This document shows positions 16,091 to 23,454 of a stretch of 39,334 nt of DNA, one piece after another. The notes beneath the pieces are model-generated. The model saw nothing but the letters and a program-made list of their open reading frames with translations, did no database searches and was not told where the DNA came from. This stretch comes from Acidobacteriota bacterium. GTDB lineage: Bacteria > Acidobacteriota > Terriglobia > Terriglobales > Acidobacteriaceae. The stretch spans positions 1 through 39,334 of the forward strand of contig JAJZDM010000025.1 in NCBI GenBank assembly GCA_021806005.1, in the 5' to 3' direction. A program made the position numbers and the translations under genes. How positions within the stretch are numbered: position 1 is the stretch's first letter; every line of letters starts with the position of its first letter.

Positions 16091-16935
16091 CACTTCTCTC
16101 TTATCTCCGCGCCTTGCGGATTCGATCCCTGCGCCACCCCCAAAGAGGAATCCTTGTCGCTGGGATGGACAGATGCGGTGCCGGGCGCAACCACCGGGAG
16201 GCTCAGGTTGTGCCCGTAGATCGCGTCCGATGCGCTGTCAAAGAGGGCTTGGGTAAGGGGTGCTTTGAGATCAAAGGTGTAGGTGTCGCGGTAGCCGAAG
16301 AGGAAGAGGTGGTACGGATCCGGGTTGGATAAGGTCTGAAGATCGGCCCAACGCCAGGTTCTGCTGTCTTCCTTCGATGGTGTCACGTAGTCGATTCCGT
16401 CCTGGCGAAAGCGCAATACGCCGTTCGTGCCTCCGGTCAGGGACCGATGATGTGCCGGGATGGCCGCAATCGCTGATGCCTCGGAGTCAGGAACGGAGCT
16501 TTGTAGCGGCCGAGCAACGCCGTCCGCGAATGTAGCGGCCACGGAGGCGGGGATGGCGTTGGTCAGGTCGAACTCGTAGCGCCGCTCACCGGGCCGATGG
16601 AGACTCCGGTTCACATAGGTCTTGATGACCATGCGGTGCGGGGCAACAAGAGCGGTGCGAATGGCGACTGAAGGCCAACTCTGGCTGCGGCCGTTGTCCG
16701 ACCGGAACGTGATGCCTCCGACATTGACGGTGAGGGTGCCGTGAATTCCGGTTCGGAGAGGCATCCGCCGCTCTCGCGCTGGTGTCTCCCATCGCCCTGG
16801 AAGGGTGTTTCCGTTGTTCTCCGCGGCGTGCTTCTGTTCCGCCGTCTGGGCCGAAGAGGGAAGTCCTGAAACAGCTATCGCGGTGAGCAGTGCGAATGCA
16901 ATCCAGCGGCTTCGCGTCCAATGTATGGAAAGCAT
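16090..16935 (-). CDS. Secreted protein with two related PH-like repeats
   Basis: 281 residues, signal peptide (about 1-30, ending near GLPSSAQ). I do not recognise a named family, but the mature part contains two similar segments. The first (about 64-124) runs HGTLTVNVGGITFRS, then SWPSVAI, VIKTY and YEFDL. The second (about 171-223) runs NGVLRFRQDGIDYVTP, then WRWADLQ, FLFGY and YTFDL. The order of short beta strands, a central Trp and a closing YxFDL resembles bacterial PH-like domains. TTGGAG precedes ATG 16935. It is coupled to cusC by overlap (TGATG) and so belongs to the efflux operon. A role in assembling or protecting the envelope complex is conjecture. Confidence 0.65.
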   Translation of the reverse strand: MLSIHWTRSRWIAFALLTAIAVSGLPSSAQTAEQKHAAENNGNTLPGRWETPARERRMPLRTGIHGTLTVNVGGITFRSDNGRSQSWPSVAIRTALVAPHRMVIKTYVNRSLHRPGERRYEFDLTNAIPASVAATFADGVARPLQSSVPDSEASAIAAIPAHHRSLTGGTNGVLRFRQDGIDYVTPSKEDSRTWRWADLQTLSNPDPYHLFLFGYRDTYTFDLKAPLTQALFDSASDAIYGHNLSLPVVAPGTASVHPSDKDSSLGVAQGSNPQGAEIREK

Positions 16936-17056
16936 AGGTGTAGTCTCCAAGTGTGTTGTGCTTTCTCCACTTGCGGGAGATGAAGATGTGAGGGATGGAA
17001 TGTGAGTATGGGCGGCCCCGCTAACGCATGCTAAAGGTCAGCAGAGCGAGAAAGCA

Positions 17057-17452
17057 TCACAGGAGAAACGTGCACAGGGAGGCCTGCGAGCGCCGGAGAC
17101 TTCGCGCCTGGGTGTGCGCGGCTCTCACGCCGAGAGATCCGACAGCGGGGGCACGAAAGACTGCAAGATCCTTGCGAGGAACTGCAATGCTGTACGGTTT
17201 CTCCTGCGCCCTCCGGGGAGGGACGGCAGCCAGGTAATGGCTTTGCAGCTTGCAGCAGTTTGCGGGAACGCTCTTCGCCTCGCGATGATCGGCGGCTGTT
17301 CTTGACGGTGTGACCGCCATCGCCGAACCGGGGGCCCCTCCGCAGCACGCCATGGCGTGAGCAGATGGACTGCATGGAACCGAGGCGAGCACTGGAGCAG
17401 CCAAAAGGGCTATCAACAAGATGCCGGTAACGAGTTTGGCGAGATACTTCAC
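17057..17452 (-). CDS. Small Cys-rich secreted protein, first gene of the cus set
   Basis: About 131 residues. A strong signal peptide (VKYLAKLVTGILLIALLAAP) is followed by an early Cys-rich part: Cys27, the pair Cys36-Cys37 in HAMACCGGAP, and the pair Cys66-Cys67 in PANCCKLQSH. The C-terminal half is basic and without clear structure. The GTG at 17452 is preferred because the signal peptide then starts at residue 1; a TTG at 17482 is the only earlier option. The paired Cys plus nearby Met/His suggest soft-metal binding, but no family is recognised. It opens the minus-strand set and lies about 100 bases below a candidate sigma-54 promoter. Confidence 0.55.
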   Translation of the reverse strand: MKYLAKLVTGILLIALLAAPVLASVPCSPSAHAMACCGGAPGSAMAVTPSRTAADHREAKSVPANCCKLQSHYLAAVPPRRAQEKPYSIAVPRKDLAVFRAPAVGSLGVRAAHTQARSLRRSQASLCTFLL

Positions 17453-17561
17453 CGTGCGCTCATCTTCCTGCTTTTGAATCAAGGCGGCCTGGGACCCGGA
17501 TCATCCCTGCGCCGTCCTGGCTGGAACGCCGAGGACTAGCCGCAGCCACATCTCTCTACAG

Positions 17562-17577
17562 AGCAATCGAGGGGCCG
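17562..17577 (-). promoter_or_regulatory. Candidate sigma-54 promoter of the cus set
   Basis: The minus strand reads CGGCCCCTCGATTGCT. GG and GC are ten bases apart as sigma-54 requires, the -12 half TTGCT matches fully and the -24 half CGGCCC matches at four of six positions. The predicted start site near 17551 gives a leader of about 100 bases to GTG 17452. A degenerate dyad-like sequence (around 17663-17680) lies about 120 bp upstream. Confidence 0.5.
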
Positions 17578-17944
17578 TTCCCACTGAGAGAACGAACTCC
17601 TGACACTCTTCGATGGAGCGTGTTACGGGCCGCAGCATTTTCATTGATCATGGGTATCCCGAAGCAGGCTTGCGGCCGCGTAATCATTGGGGGAAAACGC
17701 CGAGAACTGTCGAGGCTTCCCTCTGCACCAACACTGAAAATGCTGTAAGCCTCTTCAGGGAGAAAATGCCTTGAAAAGAGCATGAAGCTTGGAAAACGAA
17801 ACGCTGGGAGAAATGGTTGGCTGTTGCGCCGTGCCGGAATAGGTGCAATTGGGGCAGTGATTGGCTCATATCGGGCAGCAGGCTCCGTGAAAGGTGAGGC
17901 GAGGGCAGGATGGGACGCAGACGTGAGCCGGGGGCGGGCGAGTG
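17578..17944. other. Intergenic stretch between the cus set and the porin gene
   Basis: About 370 bases. No convincing gene on either strand. It holds the region upstream of the cus promoter, including the partly symmetric sequence AGCAGGCTTGCGGCCGCG (17664-17681 region), which could be a diverged activator site. Nothing else was recognised. Confidence 0.4.
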
Positions 17945-19282
17945 TTAGAAAAAGAGACTCGTCTGTACCGTAAACGTGAGGGCGGAGGGAGACTTCGGGG
18001 TGACGGCCGGTCCATTGACGTAGCTGAGGCCGAGGCCGATATACGTTCCGGGAGCCAGATGCAGCGTATAGCTGCCGGTAACCGAGTTCGAAGAGCGCGA
18101 ATAGGACTTGCCTGCAGCGGCAAGGTTATGGAGGTCATCCTGACTGAAGGCTGTATAGGACGCCACGATGGAGGCGAAATCCGCAGGTCGGTTGTGAAAG
18201 GGCGCTTCATCATAGATGCGCGCCTCATCATATAGCCGGTAGATATTGAGATCGGCTGGAACCACCATCGCCGAGCCGCCAATGTAGATGCCACGACCGG
18301 GGTTGGCTTGTTCCGGCTGCCACACTTGGTGATCGGCAAGCAGATAGCCGGAGTAGTTGCCGCTTCTTTTGAGGCCGGTGCGGAGGCTGGTGTAAGGCGT
18401 GTTGTTCACGATGTATCCGGCACGGTACCATTCCTGCAGCTTGCCGGCTTCCGCAGGACGGTTGATGCCGACCTCGCCGATGAGAACCAGTTTGTCGCCG
18501 TGCGGCAGGAAGCGGAGGCCTACGGCGTCGCGCTTCAAGGCATCCTGCTCTGAGCCGGGTTGTGAGGAACGCTGTGCTGCTGCTTTGAGATAGGCGCCAG
18601 AATGCCAGCGATATTTGAATGTAACCGCGGGAGCGGTAAGCGGAGAATAGGAGATACCGACCTCATAGGGCAATACAGCGTAGACACCCTGCGCGCCAGA
18701 GGCGACCTGGCCGCCGACCTGGAGACCGATGAACTGGAAGTCGGTTGCGATGTATCCGAACTGGAGTTCCGCCCGGTCTTCAGCGAATTCCTTGTAGACG
18801 TACAGATTGCAGATGGCCCATGCCGTAGGTTGTGCCTGATCCCAACTGCCCTGCTGCAAGTGTCCATTGATGTTCAACTGCGCCCCCCGCAGCCCAAACT
18901 GGCGAAGGTCGGCAGTGAGAACGGGATTGATGGAGTACGCTCCAAACGGTCGTTGGCCGATGTAGGTCTGTGCGTCCGCGGCCGCTGGGGGAGCGAGGGT
19001 GTTCTGGATGTAGTCTGCATCGGCCTCCATACGAAACAGCAGACCATGACGAAAGAGGACGGTGCGGATGGGTGTGTCCAGGCCTAGAATGGAATCGCTG
19101 AAGAGTGGGTCACTGGCGGCTGCGCCTTTGAGGTTGAGGTCCTCGATGGAGCGCGGGAGTGGTGGGCTGGCTGGTTCCGGAGTGGTGGGTTGCGGACTCT
19201 GAGCCATTGCGTTGAGTGGGAGCAGAATGCAAAGGAAGAGGAGTCGGAGACACTGAGTTCTGTCTCGACAAGCGCTGATCAT
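17945..19282 (-). CDS. OprB-like carbohydrate-selective porin
   Basis: 445 residues with a signal peptide (CLRLLFLCILLPLNAMAQ). The mature part alternates short polar and aromatic beta strands and ends in the typical C-terminal Phe (TFTVQTSLFF), as outer-membrane barrels do. Motifs such as FGAYSINPVLTADLRQFGLR, LNINGHLQQGSW and ELQFGYIATDFQFIGLQVGG fit the OprB family. ATG 19282 is chosen because the signal peptide begins there; the frame is open to 19330. It is separated from the cus set by 490 bp and may have its own promoter (19472-19487). OprB members take up sugars in some bacteria, but in acidobacteria the substrate is not known. Confidence 0.75.
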   Translation of the reverse strand: MISACRDRTQCLRLLFLCILLPLNAMAQSPQPTTPEPASPPLPRSIEDLNLKGAAASDPLFSDSILGLDTPIRTVLFRHGLLFRMEADADYIQNTLAPPAAADAQTYIGQRPFGAYSINPVLTADLRQFGLRGAQLNINGHLQQGSWDQAQPTAWAICNLYVYKEFAEDRAELQFGYIATDFQFIGLQVGGQVASGAQGVYAVLPYEVGISYSPLTAPAVTFKYRWHSGAYLKAAAQRSSQPGSEQDALKRDAVGLRFLPHGDKLVLIGEVGINRPAEAGKLQEWYRAGYIVNNTPYTSLRTGLKRSGNYSGYLLADHQVWQPEQANPGRGIYIGGSAMVVPADLNIYRLYDEARIYDEAPFHNRPADFASIVASYTAFSQDDLHNLAAAGKSYSRSSNSVTGSYTLHLAPGTYIGLGLSYVNGPAVTPKSPSALTFTVQTSLFF

Positions 19283-19471
19283 GAATTGGCCTTCTGGGCC
19301 GGCGTGAGCACGGAGGGGTATCCGCCGCAAGACACTGCCAGCCTGCGCGAGGGGTCATCCGTCGCGGTTGGTGCGATTATTTGAATCCCTATGCCAAGGC
19401 CGCAGGCCTGTGCGAATGAAGGCTGACGAACTTCTTTGCAGGTTGGAGTATTCGTCAGGCGGGCAACCGAA

Positions 19472-19487
19472 TGCACGAAGCGTCCCT
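19472..19487 (-). promoter_or_regulatory. Weak sigma-54-like site upstream of the porin gene
   Basis: The minus strand reads AGGGACGCTTCGTGCA, with GG and GC ten bases apart and a GTGCA -12 half. The -24 half AGGGAC has two mismatches to TGGCAC. It lies about 190 bp above the porin start. The rest of 19283-19784 holds no convincing gene: open frames on both strands lack recognisable content. No repeat dyad like those at 20425, 22343 and 23257 was seen here. Confidence 0.25.
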
Positions 19488-19784
19488 GGAGGTGTGGCGA
19501 GCGTGCGACATGGTATATGGATTGGCTTACCGTCGGCACGGCGAGCGCGAGGGAAATGAAGCGGAGGCGTCGACGGATCGATGAAATAGCCGCGGAGATA
19601 GCCGGGATGCTCCAACGGGACAAGAAAAGGCTTCCCTCGAACGATCCGTCCTCAACCGTGTTGAGTGGTGAATCGGTCAAGAGATCTGCATCCCCTGAAC
19701 TCTCGTTGGCGCGTCCAGCGTCTTCGGCTCGGGCGTTCGATCTGTGCTGTTCGCCGCATGTGGGGCGCACAGCACAGATCCGTA

Positions 19785-20153
19785 CTACATAGGCATGCTG
19801 GACCCATCGTGCATGGTGGCAGCGTTGGACTCAGCCACTGAGGTGACGGTGACGGTGTTGCCCTTGACGCTGCCCGAGACCTTCACATGCTTTGCGGCGA
19901 ATGGCGCAATGGTTTGAGGGTTGCCTGCGAGCAAATAGACTTTGTTTCCCACGACAAGCGCGTAGCCAGCGCCGCCTTTTAAGCATTTGGCGACGCATTC
20001 GGCGTTGCTCTTGCTCGTTTTCATATGCGTCCTGCCGCACATGGAGTCGCTGATGACGCCTTCGATGGACCGGGTTGCGGCATGAGCCTGCCGAATTACA
20101 GGAATCATAATGGCGACCAACAGGGTGGCGCTGAAGATCTGTGTCCTTCTCAC
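19785..20153 (-). CDS. Small secreted DUF5818-like protein
   Basis: 122 residues with a signal peptide (FSATLLVAIMIPVIRQAHA). The mature part matches a family common in acidobacteria: SIEGVISDSMCGRTHMKTSK, then NAECVAKCLKGGAGYALVVG, a strand NKVYLLAGNPQTIAPFAAKH and VKVSGSVKGNTVTVTSVAES. The three Cys are conserved in that family, which I know as DUF5818; its function is unknown and the fold is probably a small beta barrel. GTG 20153 follows AGGGAGA and starts the signal peptide, so the open extension to 20264 is rejected. It is transcribed on its own, about 160 bases below a very good sigma-54 promoter candidate. Confidence 0.75.
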   Translation of the reverse strand: MRRTQIFSATLLVAIMIPVIRQAHAATRSIEGVISDSMCGRTHMKTSKSNAECVAKCLKGGAGYALVVGNKVYLLAGNPQTIAPFAAKHVKVSGSVKGNTVTVTSVAESNAATMHDGSSMPM

Positions 20154-20322
20154 GGAGTTCTCCCTTGAAGTTGAAGTGAATGTCAGAAAATGTTCGAGAT
20201 ACCGTTGCCTCGACGGAAGGAGTGCTGACCCTTGTCGGAACCTGCAACCGATAAAGCTCGCCAACCGCCGATACGCTGGAAGATCAACTTGCAGATATCC
20301 GTTTCTCTTCCTGCTTAATCTG

Positions 20323-20341
20323 TTGGCAAGTTGGTTGCCAA
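20323..20341 (-). promoter_or_regulatory. Sigma-54 promoter candidate in a palindrome
   Basis: TTGGCAAGTTGGTTGCCAA is symmetric except at its centre. On the minus strand it contains TGGCAACCAACTTGC: TGGCA, GG and GC ten bases apart, and a perfect TTGC. By symmetry the plus strand also matches (TGGCAAGTTGGTTGC), though no plus-strand gene follows. The predicted minus start site near 20314 lies about 160 bases above GTG 20153. The dyad at 20425-20459 is centred about 128 bp upstream of it. Confidence 0.6.
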
Positions 20342-20424
20342 AGTTCCGCTGAACGAGTCAAGCCCGTAAATCACGCATTTACACGCGTAGACGATCTTCA
20401 AGTGTTGAGAAAGCAGACCTGGAA

Positions 20425-20459
20425 GCCGCATATCAGGCACCTTCTGGCGCATTTCGGGT
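20425..20459. promoter_or_regulatory. Dyad site A, candidate enhancer site
   Basis: Left arm GCCGCATATCAGGCA and right arm TGGCGCATTTCGGGT flank five bases. It aligns with sites B (22343-22377) and C (23257-23291) with the same arm and spacer lengths. Internal symmetry is the weakest of the three (8 of 15). The remaining 20460-20677 contains no recognised gene. Confidence 0.4.
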
Positions 20460-20677
20460 GAGGTTCCGGCGGCACGTAGGCAAGGCTGGCAACCCGATCG
20501 ACTGGTGTTTGCGGCCGAATAGCTGCGCGCCAGGGAGGCACCCTTTCGTAGTAACGACGGAGTCTTTGAGCGACGGGATGCCTTCTCTGCGATCCAGCCA
20601 AGCCTCCGTAACCTGAATGGTGGATGACCAAGCCGTTTGCACCGAAGTTCAGGCGCTGATGGCCTGGCCAGGGCTCG

Positions 20678-21946
20678 TCAATTCCTGCGCTTCAGTGCAT
20701 GTTTCAGTGCGCTCTCCAGCGCCGCTTTCTGCGCGGTGTATGCTTCCGACTCGAGCGTTCCGGAAGCCCGCTTACGCTCCAATGTGAACAGGTCCTCTTT
20801 CAGTCCGCTTAGCATGCTGGCGCCTGATTCCTCAGGCATCTCCGGGGAGGCAAAATGAGGCGCGCCTGGCATAACGGGAATGGACACGCCTTCAGCGCCA
20901 AAAGTCCCAGGCGCTGCGGAGGGCGTTCGCAGAAGAACGCCTGCAGCGACGGCACAGAACAGCGCCAGGCTACCCAGCAGCCACCACTTGTATTTGCTGA
21001 TTGGGTCTGGCCCGCCGGTTCCGGCCCCAAGGCCTTCTCCAGGCTGACTAGCGGATTCGGCCGTTGTCTGGCCGCCCTGTGCGTCCTGCGGCATGGAGCC
21101 TTCTCCAGAGACGGTGAATGCGAGAGTCTGGCCGGGAACGAGGTTGCGGGCCAGGAAGGTCTGTACGGCGGGATCGCCCGGCGCGGGTTGGAACTGCGAG
21201 TTTCCAGCAGCCGTAAAGCTCATGCTCTTCGGCAAGAGTACGCCGAGACTCTGCGTGGGCATCGAAACCTGAGGATGGAACGCGAAGCCGTTGCCGTTGT
21301 ACGGGACCGTGTACTCGATGCCTATGAGGGTGTCCTTGCCTGCCTCATCGGGCTGGATGGGAAGGCTGAAGGTATAACGCCCCTTGGGACCGTTGGCATG
21401 GAGGGTAACGCTCGTGGGCAGGCCGTTGGGTTGTTCGGCTGCTGCTCCCTTGATGGTCGCTTCGGGAGGAAGAACAATCGTAAAGGTATGCCGGCTCCAC
21501 TGCGTGCGTGGCGGCGAACTCGTATTTTGGATAAAGTAGCGCTGGGTGACATGGAGTTGTCCGTTACCGGACTCCAACTCAAAGATGTCAGCTTCGACGG
21601 AAACTTCTTTGATTCTGGTGGCCACATCGTAGACCGCAACATCCCCTGCCGCATCGCCCTGTGCTGCGGCGATGAAATAACCAACGCCCTGGTGCATGAC
21701 GCGAACCAGGTAGGGACCGCCGGCCGGTTCCTTCAGGGAATAGCGGCCCTGAGCATCCGTTTTGGCGGGAGCGGCTTCACTCATGCCGGTTTGTCCATCC
21801 ACCAGGACAACCAGATCGCCCGCAGCCGGCTTTCCCGTGGTTTTATCGGTGACCGTACCGGTTACCGAACCTGACTGCGCCGCAGCCCCGGCAACGAGGA
21901 GGCAGAGAGTTGCACAGCTTGCGAAAGATGACTTGATCGGCTTCAT
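20678..21946 (-). CDS. Secreted carboxypeptidase-regulatory-like domain protein, membrane-anchored
   Basis: 422 residues. A signal peptide (SFASCATLCLLVAGAAAQSG) leads into a CarboxypepD_reg beta domain (SVTGTVTDKTTGKPAAGDLV to about residue 100), a second beta-rich region (about 110-300), a Gly/Ser/Gln-rich linker, one membrane helix (YKWWLLGSLALFCAVAAGVL) and a short cytoplasmic tail. The tail ends with ERKRASGTLESEAYTAQKAA, a helical pattern shared with CcmI-type and NrfG-linked proteins that I associate with cytochrome c maturation loci in acidobacteria. ATG 21946 begins the signal peptide; the frame is open to 21973. The function is not known. A dyad site (22343-22377) lies upstream. Confidence 0.75.
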   Translation of the reverse strand: MKPIKSSFASCATLCLLVAGAAAQSGSVTGTVTDKTTGKPAAGDLVVLVDGQTGMSEAAPAKTDAQGRYSLKEPAGGPYLVRVMHQGVGYFIAAAQGDAAGDVAVYDVATRIKEVSVEADIFELESGNGQLHVTQRYFIQNTSSPPRTQWSRHTFTIVLPPEATIKGAAAEQPNGLPTSVTLHANGPKGRYTFSLPIQPDEAGKDTLIGIEYTVPYNGNGFAFHPQVSMPTQSLGVLLPKSMSFTAAGNSQFQPAPGDPAVQTFLARNLVPGQTLAFTVSGEGSMPQDAQGGQTTAESASQPGEGLGAGTGGPDPISKYKWWLLGSLALFCAVAAGVLLRTPSAAPGTFGAEGVSIPVMPGAPHFASPEMPEESGASMLSGLKEDLFTLERKRASGTLESEAYTAQKAALESALKHALKRRN

Positions 21947-22009
21947 GTTTGCGATGGAATCCTTCCTGGTCACTCCATTTGGCGGTTCTGGGCTGGTTCA
22001 CTCGACGCG

Positions 22010-22215
22010 CTACACTACGGCCGGCAGCAAGATGTCGTGTTCAAGCGGCAACCGCTGCGCGCCACGATTCTGAGCGGGATAGATACCGGCGTGGTGCTCT
22101 ACGGTCAGGTTACGCAGGTCGTCGTAGAGTTGCTGTTTGTGCTGCCAGGCGCCGGAGATACTCCTGTGGCGAGGAGCAGGAGTAGAGCCATCGTGACCAA
22201 ACGTGGCCAAGACAT
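22010..22215 (-). pseudogene. Frameshifted small CcmI-like membrane protein
   Basis: From ATG 22215 the first frame encodes MSWPRLVTMALLLLLATG, a membrane helix, and then loses protein character. One base over, the reading AWQHKQQLYDDLRNLTVEHH and AGIYP appears, which resembles the start of CcmI-like cytochrome c biogenesis proteins (YDxLRxLxxEHxxGxY). It then ends at a TAG at 22010-22012. A single frameshift between helix and soluble part explains it. It is short (about 65 codons) even before breakage. A sigma-54-like match inside it (22176-22190) is probably chance. Confidence 0.45.
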
Positions 22216-22342
22216 AAAGGCCTCTCTGCCGGTGTCTTATGGCACGCGGCGTACCAAAGCGATTTGATCGATGCACAGGCCAGGAAGACCACGCAGATCA
22301 CGGCGATGTGTGTCCTCCACCAACCCCGCAGCGGATGCAGCA

Positions 22343-22377
22343 GGCGCAAATCAGGCATCGCCTGCCGCATTTAGGGC
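22343..22377. promoter_or_regulatory. Dyad site B, candidate enhancer site
   Basis: Left arm GGCGCAAATCAGGCA and right arm TGCCGCATTTAGGGC flank five bases. The core half-sites AAATNNGGCA and TGCCNNATTT are exact. It lies about 380 bp above the start of the carboxypeptidase-regulatory gene; no strong promoter is seen between them. Confidence 0.5.
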
Positions 22378-22769
22378 AGGACGGCGCAGCGAGTTGCGGG
22401 TGAAAGGTGGAGGGAGAGTTGCGCAGGACCCCCCCTGCATCGATAGAAGTTGATCTATGGCACAAGCTGCCGAAGCGAAGGGAACGGTTGAGTATGTTCG
22501 CGGGCATACTCCCGAGGGAGAGCCTTTGACCAGGACATCGATTGTCGCGGAGCCCCGGAGCCACACAGTGAGTTTGACCCGTTGCCGCGGGAGTTGGAAC
22601 TGCCGCGTTGGATGAGTAGGGTCTCTCTCAAGAAGATCCCCCGGGGTTCGCCGGACTCGATGCCGCTGACCCGGCCCCCTGAAGCAACCACAGCCGCCCT
22701 CGAGAGATCGGTCGCAGCGATTGGAAGGATCCAGGAGCATCTGGGCGGCCCGGCCGTACATGCTGACCG
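22378..22769. other. Stretch without a recognised gene
   Basis: About 390 bases upstream of the IS701 relic. Frames on both strands are open for 60-130 codons but show no known motif, no ribosome site and unusual composition. It may be more decayed mobile DNA. Confidence 0.35.
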
Positions 22770-23050
22770 AGATCGTCGCAAAGAGGCGGGGCGGGGGAGG
22801 CGAGCGGTCGTCAAGCCGGTAATCGCGCTCGACCAGATTGACCCGCTATGGGAGAAGGGCCTCGAACGCGGTGCCGTGCTGACCGGCGCCGCTTACGGCA
22901 ACGATCACTGCTTTTGAGGAGAACTGGAGAGGCTGGACCTAGCGTACCCTGCTGGCATCGAATCCTTGAATTCTGTTGAAAGACAGAGTTGTGGTCCGGG
23001 AAGCTGCCAGACCCATTGTGTATGCCAGACTGCAGTTCCGCGGCTTAAGG
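22770..23050 (+). pseudogene. IS701-family transposase relic
   Basis: The plus-strand reading DRDRRKEAGRGRR then VVKPVIALDQI, GAVLTGAAYGNDHCF and, after an in-frame TGA, GELERLDLAYPAGI matches the catalytic centre of IS701-type transposases (D.ARRKKA...KP.IALDQI ... V.LADAGYG....FR..L..LGL.Y.VGI). Downstream, in a shifted frame, TELWSGKLP resembles the family's T-V-W...G..P segment. Stop and frameshift show it is dead. It lies directly upstream of the dyad and promoter of the cytochrome pair. Confidence 0.7.
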
Positions 23051-23256
23051 TGCTTCACCGGTTGCTTCGACACCTTTCCAGAAGCTCCCAAACCTGCCCC
23101 AAAGGATGTCGCGATCGAGCATTCGTTCGTGGCCGCCTCGGGTAGCGACCGGCGACTCACGCATCGAGGCCAACTGCCGCGCGGGGAGATATGCAGGGAC
23201 GTGACGTAGCGTTCGAAACGGGAGCTGTTCAAAAGGCGGTGGCGATAACCGACCTC

Positions 23257-23291
23257 GCCTCAAATAGGGCATGGATTGCCTCATTTGAGGC
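23257..23291. promoter_or_regulatory. Dyad site C, candidate enhancer site
   Basis: GCCTCAAATAGGGCA (23257-23271) and TGCCTCATTTGAGGC (23277-23291) are inverted repeats with 13 of 15 matches, including a perfect 9-bp outer part (GCCTCAAAT / ATTTGAGGC), around TGGAT. Its centre is about 117 bp upstream of the start site predicted from the sigma-54 promoter at 23365-23380, a normal spacing for an NtrC-type activator site. Confidence 0.6.
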
Positions 23292-23364
23292 AGCATCTTC
23301 ACCTGCACGCCTAGCCAAGGCGCTGTTTTGTACGCGCCCAGCTACGTTTTTCGTTTCGGATGTT

Positions 23365-23380
23365 TGGCACACGAAGTGCT
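23365..23380 (+). promoter_or_regulatory. Sigma-54 promoter candidate of the cytochrome pair
   Basis: TGGCACACGAAGTGCT matches TGGCAC-N5-TTGCW with a single mismatch (GTGC for TTGC) and has GG and GC ten bases apart. The predicted start site near 23391 lies about 64 bases before GTG 23455. Orientation, spacing and the dyad upstream all fit the cytochrome-porin gene. Confidence 0.6.
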
Positions 23381-23454
23381 CCTGATGATGGCAAAGTGTC
23401 CGCCAAGGGATAACACGCCAAGACTCTGCCTGAAACGCGGACAAGGAGCATATC

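Noticed and set aside
19331-19346. GCAAGACACTGCCA considered as a minus-strand sigma-54 site.
   Set aside because: GC and CC are nine bases apart; sigma-54 tolerates almost no change in this spacing.
19279-19770. A 163-codon minus-strand frame whose stop overlaps the porin start as ATGA.
   Set aside because: The ATGA overlap resembles the real couplings nearby, but the protein has no recognisable motif, no ribosome site, and the opposite strand is open too. Kept out of the gene list.
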